In this document: positions 16,097 to 25,065 of the stretch, in pieces
Position numbering within the stretch: the first letter of the stretch is position 1
Layout of the letters: each line of letters opens with the position of its first letter
NCBI RefSeq assembly: GCF_016522535.1
Contig: NZ_JAEHOI010000002.1
Location: 434,001 to 498,000 of the forward strand
Direction of reading: 5' to 3'
Origin: Leucobacter edaphi
GTDB taxonomy: Bacteria > Actinomycetota > Actinomycetes > Actinomycetales > Microbacteriaceae
Length of the DNA: 64,000 nt
Translations under genes and position numbers: made by a program
Notes under the pieces: model-generated
Seen by the model: only the letters and a program-made list of their open reading frames with translations
What the model was told of the DNA's origin: nothing
Database searches by the model: none

Positions 16097-17230
16097 TCAG
16101 GAACCGACGCGCCTCCATGCCCCGATCCCCGCGGTGTCTTCGCGCGCCCACGTTTCGGGTTCTCCGAGGTAGCGGAATCGGTCGGTGAGCCAGGAGGTGC
16201 CACCTGGGGTCCACCCGGCGATCACGCTCGCGCGCCCCGCATCGACCGGTATTGCCGATCCCGCTGCCGAGAGATAGCCGAGGACGGTGAGATGGATCGC
16301 GTCGAAGTGGTTGCTCGCCGCGTGCCAGTCGGGAACCACCCAGTCGCCGGGGCGGCCCGTGGTCTCGAACCAGTCGCGACGCACCAGCGCCGAGACGTCG
16401 AGCGGGAATCGGCGGCACAGTTCGGCCCACGCCTCCGGACCGTCGATCTCGAAGACGCGCAGCTCCGCCGGACTCCCGAGGGGCTGCAGTTGCGCCCGCT
16501 CCCAGCCGAATTCGTCCTCGGTGAACCAGAGTGCAGCGGAGCTTCCATCGGGCTCGCGCGGTGTGCTCATCGGCACTCCGAACGGCGGTGTCGACCACCA
16601 CTCACCCCCGGGGCAGTCCGCCGGGTCCGCGGGGTACGCCAGGCTGGCCTCACCCTCCGATCTAACAGTGTCGCGATGCCAGTCCGCAAGGACCCGGCTC
16701 GTCGCGCCGAGCGGGGCCGGGTGCTCGGCTCCATCGAACGCGGTACTGACCTGTGAGCGCGAGGAGAATTCAGCCGTGAGATATTCGGCAGCGGGCGAGC
16801 CCGCCACGTGCCGCGAAATGCGGGCGAGGGCGTCGCGCACGATCGGGGTCGCTGCGAGCGCGTCGGTTCCATCCGGCCACTGCCAGTACCGCGCGGCTCG
16901 CACGGCGGAAGCGAGCGCCTCGCGGAGCGCCGCTGCTCCTGCCTCGAGCCGAGGAAGTTCGAGGCGATCGATCGCCGCTGCGATCTCCTCGGTGGAGACC
17001 GGGGCGATCGGTGCCGCTGCTCTGCCCCTCGAACCTTCGCTCGCAAGGGGCACCGATGCGCGGCCCCGCTCCGGTTCCAGTGCGTGGGACGCCGCGTGGA
17101 TCAGGGCAAACAGGCCCTCGCGCGCGCCGGCGCCAGACTCCCTCTCGTCCAGATCACTGGCCAAGCCGAGCAAGAATCGTCGGCCACGCGGGCCGGCGAG
17201 CAGCGCTTCCGGGAGGGCGGGAACGGTCAA
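16097..17230 (-). CDS. Conserved hypothetical protein (377 residues)
   Basis: I do not recognise this protein. It has no signal peptide or transmembrane segment, many tryptophans (ALWFTEDEFGWERAQL, DWFETTGRPGDWVVPDW) and an alanine-rich N-terminal half. The second half looks like a folded globular domain (SNHFDAIHLTVLGYL, VIAGWTPGGTSWLTDRF). The start is TTG 17230, inside a five-copy TCAAC repeat, 11 bases after the stop of the upstream monooxygenase gene. Translation probably depends on reinitiation from that gene. Confidence 0.65.
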   Translation of the reverse strand: MTVPALPEALLAGPRGRRFLLGLASDLDERESGAGAREGLFALIHAASHALEPERGRASVPLASEGSRGRAAAPIAPVSTEEIAAAIDRLELPRLEAGAAALREALASAVRAARYWQWPDGTDALAATPIVRDALARISRHVAGSPAAEYLTAEFSSRSQVSTAFDGAEHPAPLGATSRVLADWHRDTVRSEGEASLAYPADPADCPGGEWWSTPPFGVPMSTPREPDGSSAALWFTEDEFGWERAQLQPLGSPAELRVFEIDGPEAWAELCRRFPLDVSALVRRDWFETTGRPGDWVVPDWHAASNHFDAIHLTVLGYLSAAGSAIPVDAGRASVIAGWTPGGTSWLTDRFRYLGEPETWAREDTAGIGAWRRVGS

Positions 17231-17251
17231 CTCAACTCAACTCAACTCAAC
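17227..17251. repeat. Five tandem copies of TCAAC
   Basis: Five exact copies of the pentanucleotide TCAAC, followed by a variant TCGAC. On the minus strand this reads GAGTT repeated, containing both the stop codon of the monooxygenase gene (17242-17244) and the TTG start of the hypothetical gene (17228-17230). Gain or loss of a unit would change the distance between stop and start by five bases. Confidence 0.95.
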
Positions 17252-17553
17252 TCGACGCGGAGCGGCGACCCGGCGACGTCGAAACTGAAGCCGCCCATCT
17301 CGCCCGAGAGCAGCGGACGGGCCTCCGCGATCGCGGCGCGCACGCTGTCGAGCTGCAGCGAGGCGCGATGGGCCTCGGCGGTCTCCCACAGCTCCATGAC
17401 GAACACCGTGTCGGGGGAGTCCTCGTTCGTGCCCACCTCGTACAGCAGGCAGCCCATCTCGCAGAGCTCGGAACTGCGGCGCGTGAGGATCTGCACGAGC
17501 TCCTCGCGCTTGCCGGGGACGGTTCCGAGGGTGCCCACATTCGCGAAGGTCAT
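17242..17553 (-). CDS. Antibiotic biosynthesis monooxygenase (ABM) family protein
   Basis: A 103-residue protein of the dimeric alpha-beta barrel ABM family: FANVGTLGTVPGKREELVQIL, CEMGCLLYEVGTNEDSPDTVFVMELWETAEAH. Members include quinol monooxygenases and haem-degrading or uncharacterised small oxidoreductases, so the function is not fixed. The open frame reaches back to 17643, but the first 30 residues are proline-rich and unlike the family, so M31 (17553) is preferred. The last codons lie in the TCAAC repeat, and the stop is shared with that repeat. Confidence 0.8.
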   Translation of the reverse strand: MTFANVGTLGTVPGKREELVQILTRRSSELCEMGCLLYEVGTNEDSPDTVFVMELWETAEAHRASLQLDSVRAAIAEARPLLSGEMGGFSFDVAGSPLRVELS

Positions 17554-17715
17554 GTGATCAAGCGTAGGCAACGGCGGCCGGAGCGTCCAGGGCCGCTGCG
17601 GCGCTGGCTTCGCGCGATTCGGTTGCTCACTGTTCATCGACAACGCCTCTACACTTCAGGGGGAGTCCACAGAATCGCAGATAGGCTGGCGGGATTGATC
17701 CCGAAAGGTGCCCGA

Positions 17716-18519
17716 ATGAACGCAATCCCCGCTGCCCCGGAACTCCGCTCCGTCATCCTGCTCAAGCGCCCGTTCGGCGACGCCGCCGAGGCGCTGGGCC
17801 TCTTCGTGCCGGACGCCGCGAGCCACATCGATGACCCCACCCTCCGCGTCGTGCCGACGCGGGTGAACGGTACGCCGGTGACGCTCGAACTCGGTGACGG
17901 GCCGCTGCGGGCACAGGAGCTGGAGTACGCGGTCGCCCAGTCCGCGCAGCGCTCGCGGCTGGAGCCGATCCTCGCCGAGCACGGCGGCTACGTGGTGGTG
18001 AGCGTCGAGGCAGGCGGCGACCTGTTCGAGAACAGCGACCTCCTTGCGAACCTCGCGGCGTACTACGCCGACGACGACAACGGTCTTGCCGTGTGGCTGC
18101 CCGACGCCGACTACGTCGCCACCGACGTGATCTATACGAACGACATGATGGACCGCTCCACGCTCGTCTGGTTTAACACGATGGCGGCGAAGCTCGACGA
18201 GTCGACGGCGATCGCCCACACGATCGGCCTCGGTCACCTGGGAGGCAGCGAGGTGCAGCTCGTCTCGAACGCTCTCGACCCGGCACAGGCCTACCTCGGC
18301 TTGCGCGGAGCGGTGGCCGACCTGCTCGACGGGGGCGCGCTGCCCGCCGGTGGGATGACCGTCGCGATCGACGGCGCTCAATACGCGCTCGTGACGGGTG
18401 AGAGCAAGATCGGCATGGGCGCCGTACTGAACCTCGTGCCAGCGTCCGAGCTGACCGCAGCGCAGGAGTCGCCCGCGGAGAAGCCGAAGCGGAAGGGCTG
18501 GTTCGGGCGTCGGAAGTAG
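17716..18519 (+). CDS. DUF4261-like protein
   Basis: A 267-residue soluble protein. The C-terminal third (HTIGLGHLGGSEVQLVSNALDPAQAYLGLRG split over about residues 173-203, then ALVTGESKIGMGAVLNLVPA) resembles, from memory, the DUF4261 domain. The N-terminal part (SVILLKRPFGDAAEALGLF) may also belong to it. The tail KPKRKGWFGRRK is strongly basic. ATG 17716 is preceded by GAAAGGTG at six bases; the open frame extends further upstream but only over minus-strand genes. Function unknown. Confidence 0.65.
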   Translation: MNAIPAAPELRSVILLKRPFGDAAEALGLFVPDAASHIDDPTLRVVPTRVNGTPVTLELGDGPLRAQELEYAVAQSAQRSRLEPILAEHGGYVVVSVEAGGDLFENSDLLANLAAYYADDDNGLAVWLPDADYVATDVIYTNDMMDRSTLVWFNTMAAKLDESTAIAHTIGLGHLGGSEVQLVSNALDPAQAYLGLRGAVADLLDGGALPAGGMTVAIDGAQYALVTGESKIGMGAVLNLVPASELTAAQESPAEKPKRKGWFGRRK

Positions 18520-18582
18520 CCCCGAAGCAGAGCCGGTCGAATGCACTCTTGACCGGGGGCGTTCGCTCGATACTCTGATGGA

Positions 18583-19434
18583 ATGAGCGGGACGGGCGGC
18601 AGCGAAGCGAAGCGAGCCGGCCCCGTGCCGGTTCCGCCGCGGGGGTTCCCACTCGCGATCAGCCCCGTGCGTTCCCTCGCGCTCATCGGGATGCGACTCG
18701 CGACGGTCGCCGCCGCTGCCGTGCTGCTCTGGCTCGCCCTCGCCGGCACGCCGGCCGGGGCTGGGTTTCCTCTGAACGGCACCTGGGCAACGATCGGGCT
18801 GCTTCCCGCGAACCTGCTCTGCCTGTGGGTGATGCGACGCGATCTTGCGCGGCGCGGGAGCTCGCTCCGGGAGGCGCTCGGGGTGGTGCCCGGCGCGTTC
18901 GCCGCCGATCTTCGTCGCTCCCTGCGGTGGGTGCTCGTCGTGAATCTCCCGTTCCTTGCGGCGATCGCCATCATGCTGCTCGTGATGTTCGGCTCCCAGG
19001 CTCCCGCGGCGGCCGTCGAATACCTGTTCGCGGCGGCAGCGGTTCCCGCGAGCACGCCGCCGTGGCTGCTCCTGATCGCCGCGCTCGCCACGGTTCCGTT
19101 CCTCCTCACCAACGCACCGGCCGAGGAACTCGTGTATCGGGGATACGGGCTGACGGGGGTGATTCCCTGGATCGGCAGGCCGCTCGGCACCGCGCTCGTG
19201 TCCGTCCTGTTCGGCGCGCAGCACGCCCTGTTCGCGGCCTCCGCGACCGGCGCGGTCATCTACTTCGTGGCCTTTTCCGTGTGGGGGATCATGTCCGCGT
19301 ACGCCGTGCGCCGTGAGGGAAGGCTCTTTCCCATCGTGCTCGCCCACTTCCTCGTCAACGCGCTGCTCTGCATTCCGGGGATCATGATCCCCGCACTCGG
19401 GCTCGCGGGGATCGCGGTCGCGCCGCCCCTGTGA
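18583..19434 (+). CDS. CPBP-family intramembrane glutamic endopeptidase (Abi-like)
   Basis: A 283-residue polytopic membrane protein with the CPBP motifs in order: motif 1 APAEELVYRG (EExxxR), motif 2 SVLFGAQHALF and motif 3 VLAHFLVNALL. These are the catalytic Glu and His residues of the Rce1/CAAX-protease-like family. About seven or eight hydrophobic segments are visible. Substrates in bacteria include peptides and membrane proteins; none can be named here. It sits just upstream of smc, without an obvious operon link (129 bases). Confidence 0.87.
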   Translation: MSGTGGSEAKRAGPVPVPPRGFPLAISPVRSLALIGMRLATVAAAAVLLWLALAGTPAGAGFPLNGTWATIGLLPANLLCLWVMRRDLARRGSSLREALGVVPGAFAADLRRSLRWVLVVNLPFLAAIAIMLLVMFGSQAPAAAVEYLFAAAAVPASTPPWLLLIAALATVPFLLTNAPAEELVYRGYGLTGVIPWIGRPLGTALVSVLFGAQHALFAASATGAVIYFVAFSVWGIMSAYAVRREGRLFPIVLAHFLVNALLCIPGIMIPALGLAGIAVAPPL

Positions 19435-19563
19435 GCGCGCTGATCGGCGTGTTCGCGCCGTGTTTCGGCGGTGTGCGACTCGCCCGGCGGTAGGGTTCTA
19501 TGCAGGTCATGGCGGGGATCCGTCGTGGAACACCCGGTCGGGAACGCGACGGAAAGGAGCGGC

Positions 19564-22500
19564 GTGCATCTCAAGAGCCTCACGCTCAAGGGCTTCAAGT
19601 CCTTCGCGCAGCCGACCACGTTCCAGTTCGAACCCGGGGTCACCGCCATTGTCGGGCCGAATGGCTCGGGGAAGTCGAACGTCGTCGACGCGCTCGCCTG
19701 GGTGATGGGCGAGCAGGGCGCGAAGACGCTCCGCGGCGGCAAGATGGAGGACGTCATCTTCGCGGGCACCTCCACCCGCGGCCCGCTTGGCCGCGCCGAG
19801 GTGAAACTCACGATTGACAACAGCGACGGCGCGCTGCCGATCGAGTACACCGAGGTGACGATCAGCCGGACGCTCTTCCGCAACGGCTCGAGCGAGTACG
19901 CCATCAACGGGGACTCGGTGCGTCTCCTCGACGTGCAGGAACTCCTCAGCGACTCGGGGCTCGGGCGTGAAATGCACGTCATCGTCGGGCAGGGACAGCT
20001 CGACGCGGTGCTGCGGGCCACCCCTGAGGATCGCCGCGGCTTCATCGAGGAGGCCGCAGGAATCCTGAAGCATCGGCGACGCAAGGAGCGGACGCTCCGC
20101 AAGCTCGACGCGATGGAAACCAACCTGACCAGGCTCAACGATCTCGCGGGTGAGATTCGCAGGCAGCTCAAACCGCTCGGACGGCAGGCCGAGGTCGCCC
20201 GCGCGGCACAGGGGATCGCCGCCGAGGTGCGCGACGCGAAGGCCCGGCTGCTGGCCGACGATGTGGCCCGTCTCCGGGGCGAACTCGCGGAGCTCGCGAA
20301 AGACGAGTCCGAGCGGCACTCCGAGCGCATCGTGCTGCAGGAGCAGGCGGAGCAGAAGCAGCTCAGGATCGAGCGACTCGAGCAGGAGCAGCAGAGCGAC
20401 GAGCTCGATGCCGCCCGTCGGATCACGATCGGCCTCGAGTCGGTCCAATCGAAACTGCGCGGACTGTTCGCACAGACGCAGCAGCGGCTCACCTTCCTGG
20501 CGACACAGGCCGAATCGGGGGAGGGTCCAGCGGGCGTGAGCAAGGCGAGCGTCGCCGAGGCCGCGGAGGAAGCCGCGCGGCTGGAAGCTCTGATCCCGGC
20601 CGCCGAAGAGGAGTGGGACCGGGCGGGAGCGAAGACCCGCGAGGCGCAGCGCGCGCTCGACGCGATCGACGAGCACATCGCGGCCCAGAGCGAACTCGTG
20701 TCGCGCCACGATCTGCAACTGTCCCAGCTCCGAGGACGGGCCGAGGCCGCCGCGCAGAAGCTGCAGGCCGTCTCGCAGGAGATCGCTCGGCGCGAGCAAG
20801 CGGTTGCGCAGTCTCGCCAGCGCGCCGAGGAAGCCCAGGCCGAGCTCGATGCCTTCGAGGAGCGCGAACACGCGGAGGAGACGCCCGAGGCTGGCCTGGA
20901 TGATGCCTATCGCGCCGCGCAGGAGCGCCAGGCGGAGGCGGAGCAGGGGCGCGACGAGGCGCGGGAGCGTCTGCACGCCCTTGAGCAGGAACGCGCGGGT
21001 CTCGCCGCGCGCGTGCAAGCGCTCACCCGCTCCCTCGACCTCCGCGACGCGTCAGGGGCCCTGCTCGAACAGGGCGCTGCGGGGATCGACGGCCGGGTGT
21101 CCGACCGGATCCGCGTCACTGAGGGTGACGAGGCCGCGGTTGCTGCGGCGCTCGGCGCCTACGCCGACGCGCTGCTCGCGGAGTCGCCGGCCGCGGCAGG
21201 CGCGGCACTCGACGCGGCGCGGGACTCCGATCTCGGACGCCTGAACATCGTGGTCGGGGGCGGAACGAGCGGGGAGGACCTCGGCGTGGCGACTCCCGGG
21301 GCAACGCCGATCACCGAGCTCCTGGTCGATGCGCCGGCCGGTGTGCGCGGCCTGCTGACGCGCAGCTTCCTCGCGGAGGATCTCGGCGCGGCGATCGCCG
21401 CGGCAGAGTCGCTGCGACAGGCCGCGCCGGGATCCGGCTTCGCCGTTGTCACCCGGGCCGGCGAGGTGATCACGGAGTTCACGCTGAGTGGCGGAACGGA
21501 CGCCGCGCCGTCGCGGATCGAACTCGGGGCCGAACTCGAGCAGGCCGAGGCGAGGCTCGCCGAGGTCGTCACCCTGATCGCGGGGACCGAGGCCGAACTC
21601 GATGAGCTGCGCTCCTCGGTTGCTCGATCGAAGACCGCGGCCCAGGAGGCCTACACGGAGCTCCGTGCCGCGGACGCGCGCCTCGCTGAGTACGCGAAGG
21701 AGCGGAACCGCCTGCTCGCGCGCGCCGAATCGGCGCAGGCGGAGGCCGGGCGCGCCGAGCAGGCGCTCGCCTCGGTTTCGGGGTCGGGAGACGAGGCCGA
21801 GGCCGATTCCGAGCGCGCGGCGCGGGCCCTGCGCGACGCCGAGGCCGAGCCGCGTCCCATCCTCGACGCGAGCGCGCGCGACGGCGTGTTCGAGGATCTC
21901 GAGCGCGCCCGCGCGGTCGAGATGGAGCTGCGTCTCGCCCTGGAAACGGCGCGCGAGCGTGCCCGCGCCGGGCTCGCGCGCCGCGACAGCCTGAGCGAGC
22001 AGTACGAGGCGAAGCGCCGCGCCGCGGAGGAGGCCGCCCGTCGGGCCGTGCTGCGCGCGCGCCAGGTGGCGCAGGCCGAGCACGTCGCGGCAGTGCTTCC
22101 CGCGGTTCTCGACGCCGCGGATCGCTCGCTCGCCGAGGCCCGGCTCGCGCAGCAGGCGGCCGAGCAGGAGCGAGCCAGGCACAGTCAGGAACTCACGCTG
22201 CTGCGGTCAGAGGAATCGGAGCTGCGGCGGAAGCTGCAGTCCCTCACTGACCGCGTACACGGGGCAGAGCTCAAGAGCTACGAGCGCAAGCTGCAGCTCT
22301 CCGCGCTGCTCGAGCGATCCGGAAACGAGCTCGGACTCGTCGAGGATGTGCTTCTCGCAGAATTTGGCCCGGATCAGCTCATTCCGGAAATCGACGCGGA
22401 GCGCGAGGCCGCCGCCGACGCCGCCAGCGGCAGCATCACGCCGGCCGCGAAAGACGCCAGCGAAGACGACGGCTTCGAGAACGATCTCGAGCGCCAGCTC

Positions 22501-23358
22501 GCCGCCGAGCTCGGTCTGACGGGCGACGAGCGCGGCGCCGCAGACCGGAGCGCGCCCGATGCCGGCTCGGCCGATGCCTGCGAGGCCGCTGACGGCGACG
22601 ACGCCGAGGCGCTTGGCGGGGCGCGCGGCGAGGCCACAGCGGGGGAGCCGGCTGCCGCGGACGAGGCCCAGCCGCCTGCCGGCCGTCCCTTCGTGCGCGC
22701 GGAGCAGGAACGCCGCCTCGCTCGTGCCGAGAAGAAACTCTCCGAACTCGGCCGGATCAACCCGCTCGCGCTCGAGGAGTTCGCCGCGCTCGAGCAGCGC
22801 CACCTCTTCCTCTCCGAGCAGCTGCGCGATCTCACCAAGACCCGCTCGGATCTGCTCGCGATCATCAGCGAGCTCGACGAGAAGATGCAGGGGATCTTCG
22901 CCGCGGCATTCGAGGACACCCGCGCGGCGTTCGAGGAGGTCTTCCCCATTCTGTTCCCGGGGGGATCGGGCGAGGTCTCCCTCACGACGCCGGACGATCT
23001 GCTGAGCACCGGCATCGAGATGTCCGTGCGGCCGGCAGGCAAGAAGGTCGAGCGTCTCTCGCTGCTCTCCGGCGGTGAGCGCTCCCTCGCGGCCGTCGCC
23101 TGGCTGATCGCGATCTTCCAGGCGCGCCCGAGCCCGTTCTACATCATGGACGAGGTCGAGGCCGCCCTCGATGACGCCAATCTTGGGCGCCTGCTGCAGG
23201 TGTTCGAGCGGCTGCGGGAGAGCTCGCAGCTGATCGTGATCACGCACCAGAAGCGAACGATGGAGATCGCCGACGCGCTCTACGGCGTCTCGATGCGCCA
23301 GGACGGGATCTCCGCCGTGGTCGGACAGCGGATCGGTCGCGAGGGCGAGAACGACTGA
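19564..23358 (+). CDS. smc: Chromosome segregation protein SMC
   Basis: ATPase core of the SMC-ScpAB condensin, organising and separating chromosomes. At 1264 residues it has Walker A GPNGSGKSN (31-39), a long first coiled coil, a hinge around 500-640, a second coiled coil, the ABC signature LSGGERSLAA (about 1168) and Walker B FYIMDEVEAALDD (about 1190). Start GTG 19564 is chosen because AAAGGAG precedes it and homology begins at HLKSLTLKGFKSF. An acidic, alanine-rich insertion (about 940-1040) interrupts the second coiled coil near the C-terminal head. In related genomes smc is often close to mutM; here about 15.7 kb lie between. Confidence 0.97.
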   Translation: MHLKSLTLKGFKSFAQPTTFQFEPGVTAIVGPNGSGKSNVVDALAWVMGEQGAKTLRGGKMEDVIFAGTSTRGPLGRAEVKLTIDNSDGALPIEYTEVTISRTLFRNGSSEYAINGDSVRLLDVQELLSDSGLGREMHVIVGQGQLDAVLRATPEDRRGFIEEAAGILKHRRRKERTLRKLDAMETNLTRLNDLAGEIRRQLKPLGRQAEVARAAQGIAAEVRDAKARLLADDVARLRGELAELAKDESERHSERIVLQEQAEQKQLRIERLEQEQQSDELDAARRITIGLESVQSKLRGLFAQTQQRLTFLATQAESGEGPAGVSKASVAEAAEEAARLEALIPAAEEEWDRAGAKTREAQRALDAIDEHIAAQSELVSRHDLQLSQLRGRAEAAAQKLQAVSQEIARREQAVAQSRQRAEEAQAELDAFEEREHAEETPEAGLDDAYRAAQERQAEAEQGRDEARERLHALEQERAGLAARVQALTRSLDLRDASGALLEQGAAGIDGRVSDRIRVTEGDEAAVAAALGAYADALLAESPAAAGAALDAARDSDLGRLNIVVGGGTSGEDLGVATPGATPITELLVDAPAGVRGLLTRSFLAEDLGAAIAAAESLRQAAPGSGFAVVTRAGEVITEFTLSGGTDAAPSRIELGAELEQAEARLAEVVTLIAGTEAELDELRSSVARSKTAAQEAYTELRAADARLAEYAKERNRLLARAESAQAEAGRAEQALASVSGSGDEAEADSERAARALRDAEAEPRPILDASARDGVFEDLERARAVEMELRLALETARERARAGLARRDSLSEQYEAKRRAAEEAARRAVLRARQVAQAEHVAAVLPAVLDAADRSLAEARLAQQAAEQERARHSQELTLLRSEESELRRKLQSLTDRVHGAELKSYERKLQLSALLERSGNELGLVEDVLLAEFGPDQLIPEIDAEREAAADAASGSITPAAKDASEDDGFENDLERQLAAELGLTGDERGAADRSAPDAGSADACEAADGDDAEALGGARGEATAGEPAAADEAQPPAGRPFVRAEQERRLARAEKKLSELGRINPLALEEFAALEQRHLFLSEQLRDLTKTRSDLLAIISELDEKMQGIFAAAFEDTRAAFEEVFPILFPGGSGEVSLTTPDDLLSTGIEMSVRPAGKKVERLSLLSGGERSLAAVAWLIAIFQARPSPFYIMDEVEAALDDANLGRLLQVFERLRESSQLIVITHQKRTMEIADALYGVSMRQDGISAVVGQRIGREGEND

Positions 23359-23482
23359 TCTGCGAGGCGAACCCCCGATCAACGCGGTTTCCGAGCAAAT
23401 TCATCACGAGAATCTAACGACTTTGCGATCCGCAGTCGCTCGATTCAGATGAAACAGTCAGTTTCGATAGGCTCAGTGCTGA

Positions 23483-23502
23483 ATGCCGCATAGGTGCGGC
23501 AT
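23483..23502. promoter_or_regulatory. Palindrome upstream of the binding-protein gene
   Basis: An 8-bp perfect inverted repeat, ATGCCGCA and TGCGGCAT, with a 4-base spacer, lies 24 bases before the substrate-binding protein ATG. It could be an operator or a short 5' leader hairpin. The rest of the 168-base interval after smc is less GC-rich and probably holds the promoter, but I cannot assign hexamers firmly. Confidence 0.35.
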
Positions 23503-23526
23503 CAGACTCGCAGAAAGGCGGCCTTC

Positions 23527-24798
23527 ATGAAGAAGAACGCACGACGGACACTGGGCGGAATCGCCCTTCTCGCGAGCGCTGCGCTCGTGTTCACCGGCTG
23601 CTCCGGCGGAGACTCCGGCAAGAAGGAGGGAACGAGCGAATCGAGCGGCTCCCAGAAGGAGACGACGCTCAACATCGGCTCGCTGCTGCCGCAGACCGGC
23701 GCGCTCGAACACCTCATCTACGGCCCGCAGGCCGCGCTCAAGCTCGCGATGAAGGACATCAACGATGCCGGCGGCGTTCTCGGAAACGACGTCAACCTCG
23801 TCGTCGAGGGCAACGAGGGCGACACGAACGACCCGACCGTCATCGCCAAGAGCGTCGACGACATCATCAAGAAGAAGCCGGCCTTCGTCCTCGGGGCAAT
23901 GGGCACGAGCAACACGAACGCGGCCATGCCGAAGCTCACCGAGGCCGGGATCCTCATGGGCTCGCCCTCGAACACCGGTATCGCGCTCTCGGGCATCAAC
24001 CCGCTGTACTTCCGCACGATCGCCCCGGACACGGTCCAGGGCAGCGCGCTCGGCAACCTCATCATCAAGGACGGCCACGCGAGCGTGGGCATCCTCGCGC
24101 TGAACAACGACTACGGCAAGGGCCTTCGCGACAACCTCGAGAAGACCCTCGAGAAGAACGGCTCGACGGTCACGTACGGCGCCACCGGTAAGGGACAGGA
24201 GTTCCCCGAGGGCCAGACCGCATTCTCGTCCGAGGTCTCCGCGGTGCTCGCAACGAAGCCGGACGCGATCGCGATCCTCAGCTACATCGAGGCGAAGCAG
24301 ATCATCCCCGAGCTCGCGGCGCAGGGCTTCGACCTGAAGAAGCTGTACCTGGTCGACGGCAACACCACGCCGTACCCCGAGTTCGACAAGGGCCTGCTCG
24401 AGGGCGCCCAGGGCACCACGCCGGGCCGCACCGTTGGCACGGACTTCGAGAAGGAGCTCGTCGCGGTCGACAAGGACGCGAGCAAGAGCCTGAACTTCGC
24501 CCCCGAGACCTACGACGCGCTCGTGCTCGTGGCCCTCGCTGCGGAGAAGGGCGGCTCGGCCGATTCGGAGACGATCCGCGCGAACCTGGCCGCCGTGTCC
24601 GGCGCCAAGGGCGGCGAGAAGTGCGAGTCCTTCGCGGACTGCGTGAAGCTGGTCAAGGACGGCAAGGAGATCCAGTACGCGGGCAAGGCGGGCATTGGGC
24701 CGTTGAACGATAAGAACGACCCCTCCACCGCGCTCGTCGGCATCTACAAGTTCGGCGCGGACAACACGCCGGCGGCCGAGGGCGAGATCGAGGGCTAA
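23527..24798 (+). CDS. Branched-chain amino acid ABC transporter substrate-binding lipoprotein
   Basis: A 423-residue type I periplasmic-binding-protein-like lipoprotein of the LivJ/LivK family. The signal peptide MKKNARRTLGGIALLASAA ends in lipobox VFTGC. The mature part begins with NIGSLLPQTGALEHLIYGP and contains NDAGGVLGNDVNLVVEG, typical of Peripla_BP_6 domains that bind leucine-type amino acids or related amides. AGAAAGGCGG precedes ATG 23527. The matching permease and ATPase genes lie on the opposite strand at 25582-29766. A terminator-like hairpin follows. Confidence 0.92.
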   Translation: MKKNARRTLGGIALLASAALVFTGCSGGDSGKKEGTSESSGSQKETTLNIGSLLPQTGALEHLIYGPQAALKLAMKDINDAGGVLGNDVNLVVEGNEGDTNDPTVIAKSVDDIIKKKPAFVLGAMGTSNTNAAMPKLTEAGILMGSPSNTGIALSGINPLYFRTIAPDTVQGSALGNLIIKDGHASVGILALNNDYGKGLRDNLEKTLEKNGSTVTYGATGKGQEFPEGQTAFSSEVSAVLATKPDAIAILSYIEAKQIIPELAAQGFDLKKLYLVDGNTTPYPEFDKGLLEGAQGTTPGRTVGTDFEKELVAVDKDASKSLNFAPETYDALVLVALAAEKGGSADSETIRANLAAVSGAKGGEKCESFADCVKLVKDGKEIQYAGKAGIGPLNDKNDPSTALVGIYKFGADNTPAAEGEIEG

Positions 24799-24817
24799 GC
24801 ACTCACCTCACCTCTGT

Positions 24818-24853
24818 GAGCGGGCGGTTCGTCGGAAGGCGGGCCGCCCGTTC
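24818..24853 (+). terminator. Hairpin after the binding-protein gene
   Basis: GAGCGGGCGG pairs with CCGCCCGTTC across a 16-base loop, with one G-T pair. It lies 20 bases after the stop codon. GC-rich stems with little U-run are usual for terminators in this group. The remaining 210 bases before doxX hold no gene I can see. Confidence 0.55.
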
Positions 24854-25065
24854 GCGTTGGCGCGCCAGGCTCCCTCTCGGCCACCGAGTGTTCACGGCCT
24901 GGTGAGTTTCGCGCGGAAAGGCAGTTCGTAAGCGTGCTTCGCCCGCCGAGTATTCCGGGAACTTCCGGCGGATCCGCGGAGTCTCAGAAGCGCGTCCCAT
25001 CTCACTTCTACACTCGGATGACTCCCGCAAAACGGAGACAACTGTAGCTGAATGAAAGTGAGCCG

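Noticed and set aside
17656-19347. Minus-strand open frame of 563 codons
   Set aside because: It is the shadow of the DUF4261-like and CPBP protease genes. Its composition (His/Arg/Glu/Pro) is typical of antisense reading of GC-rich genes.
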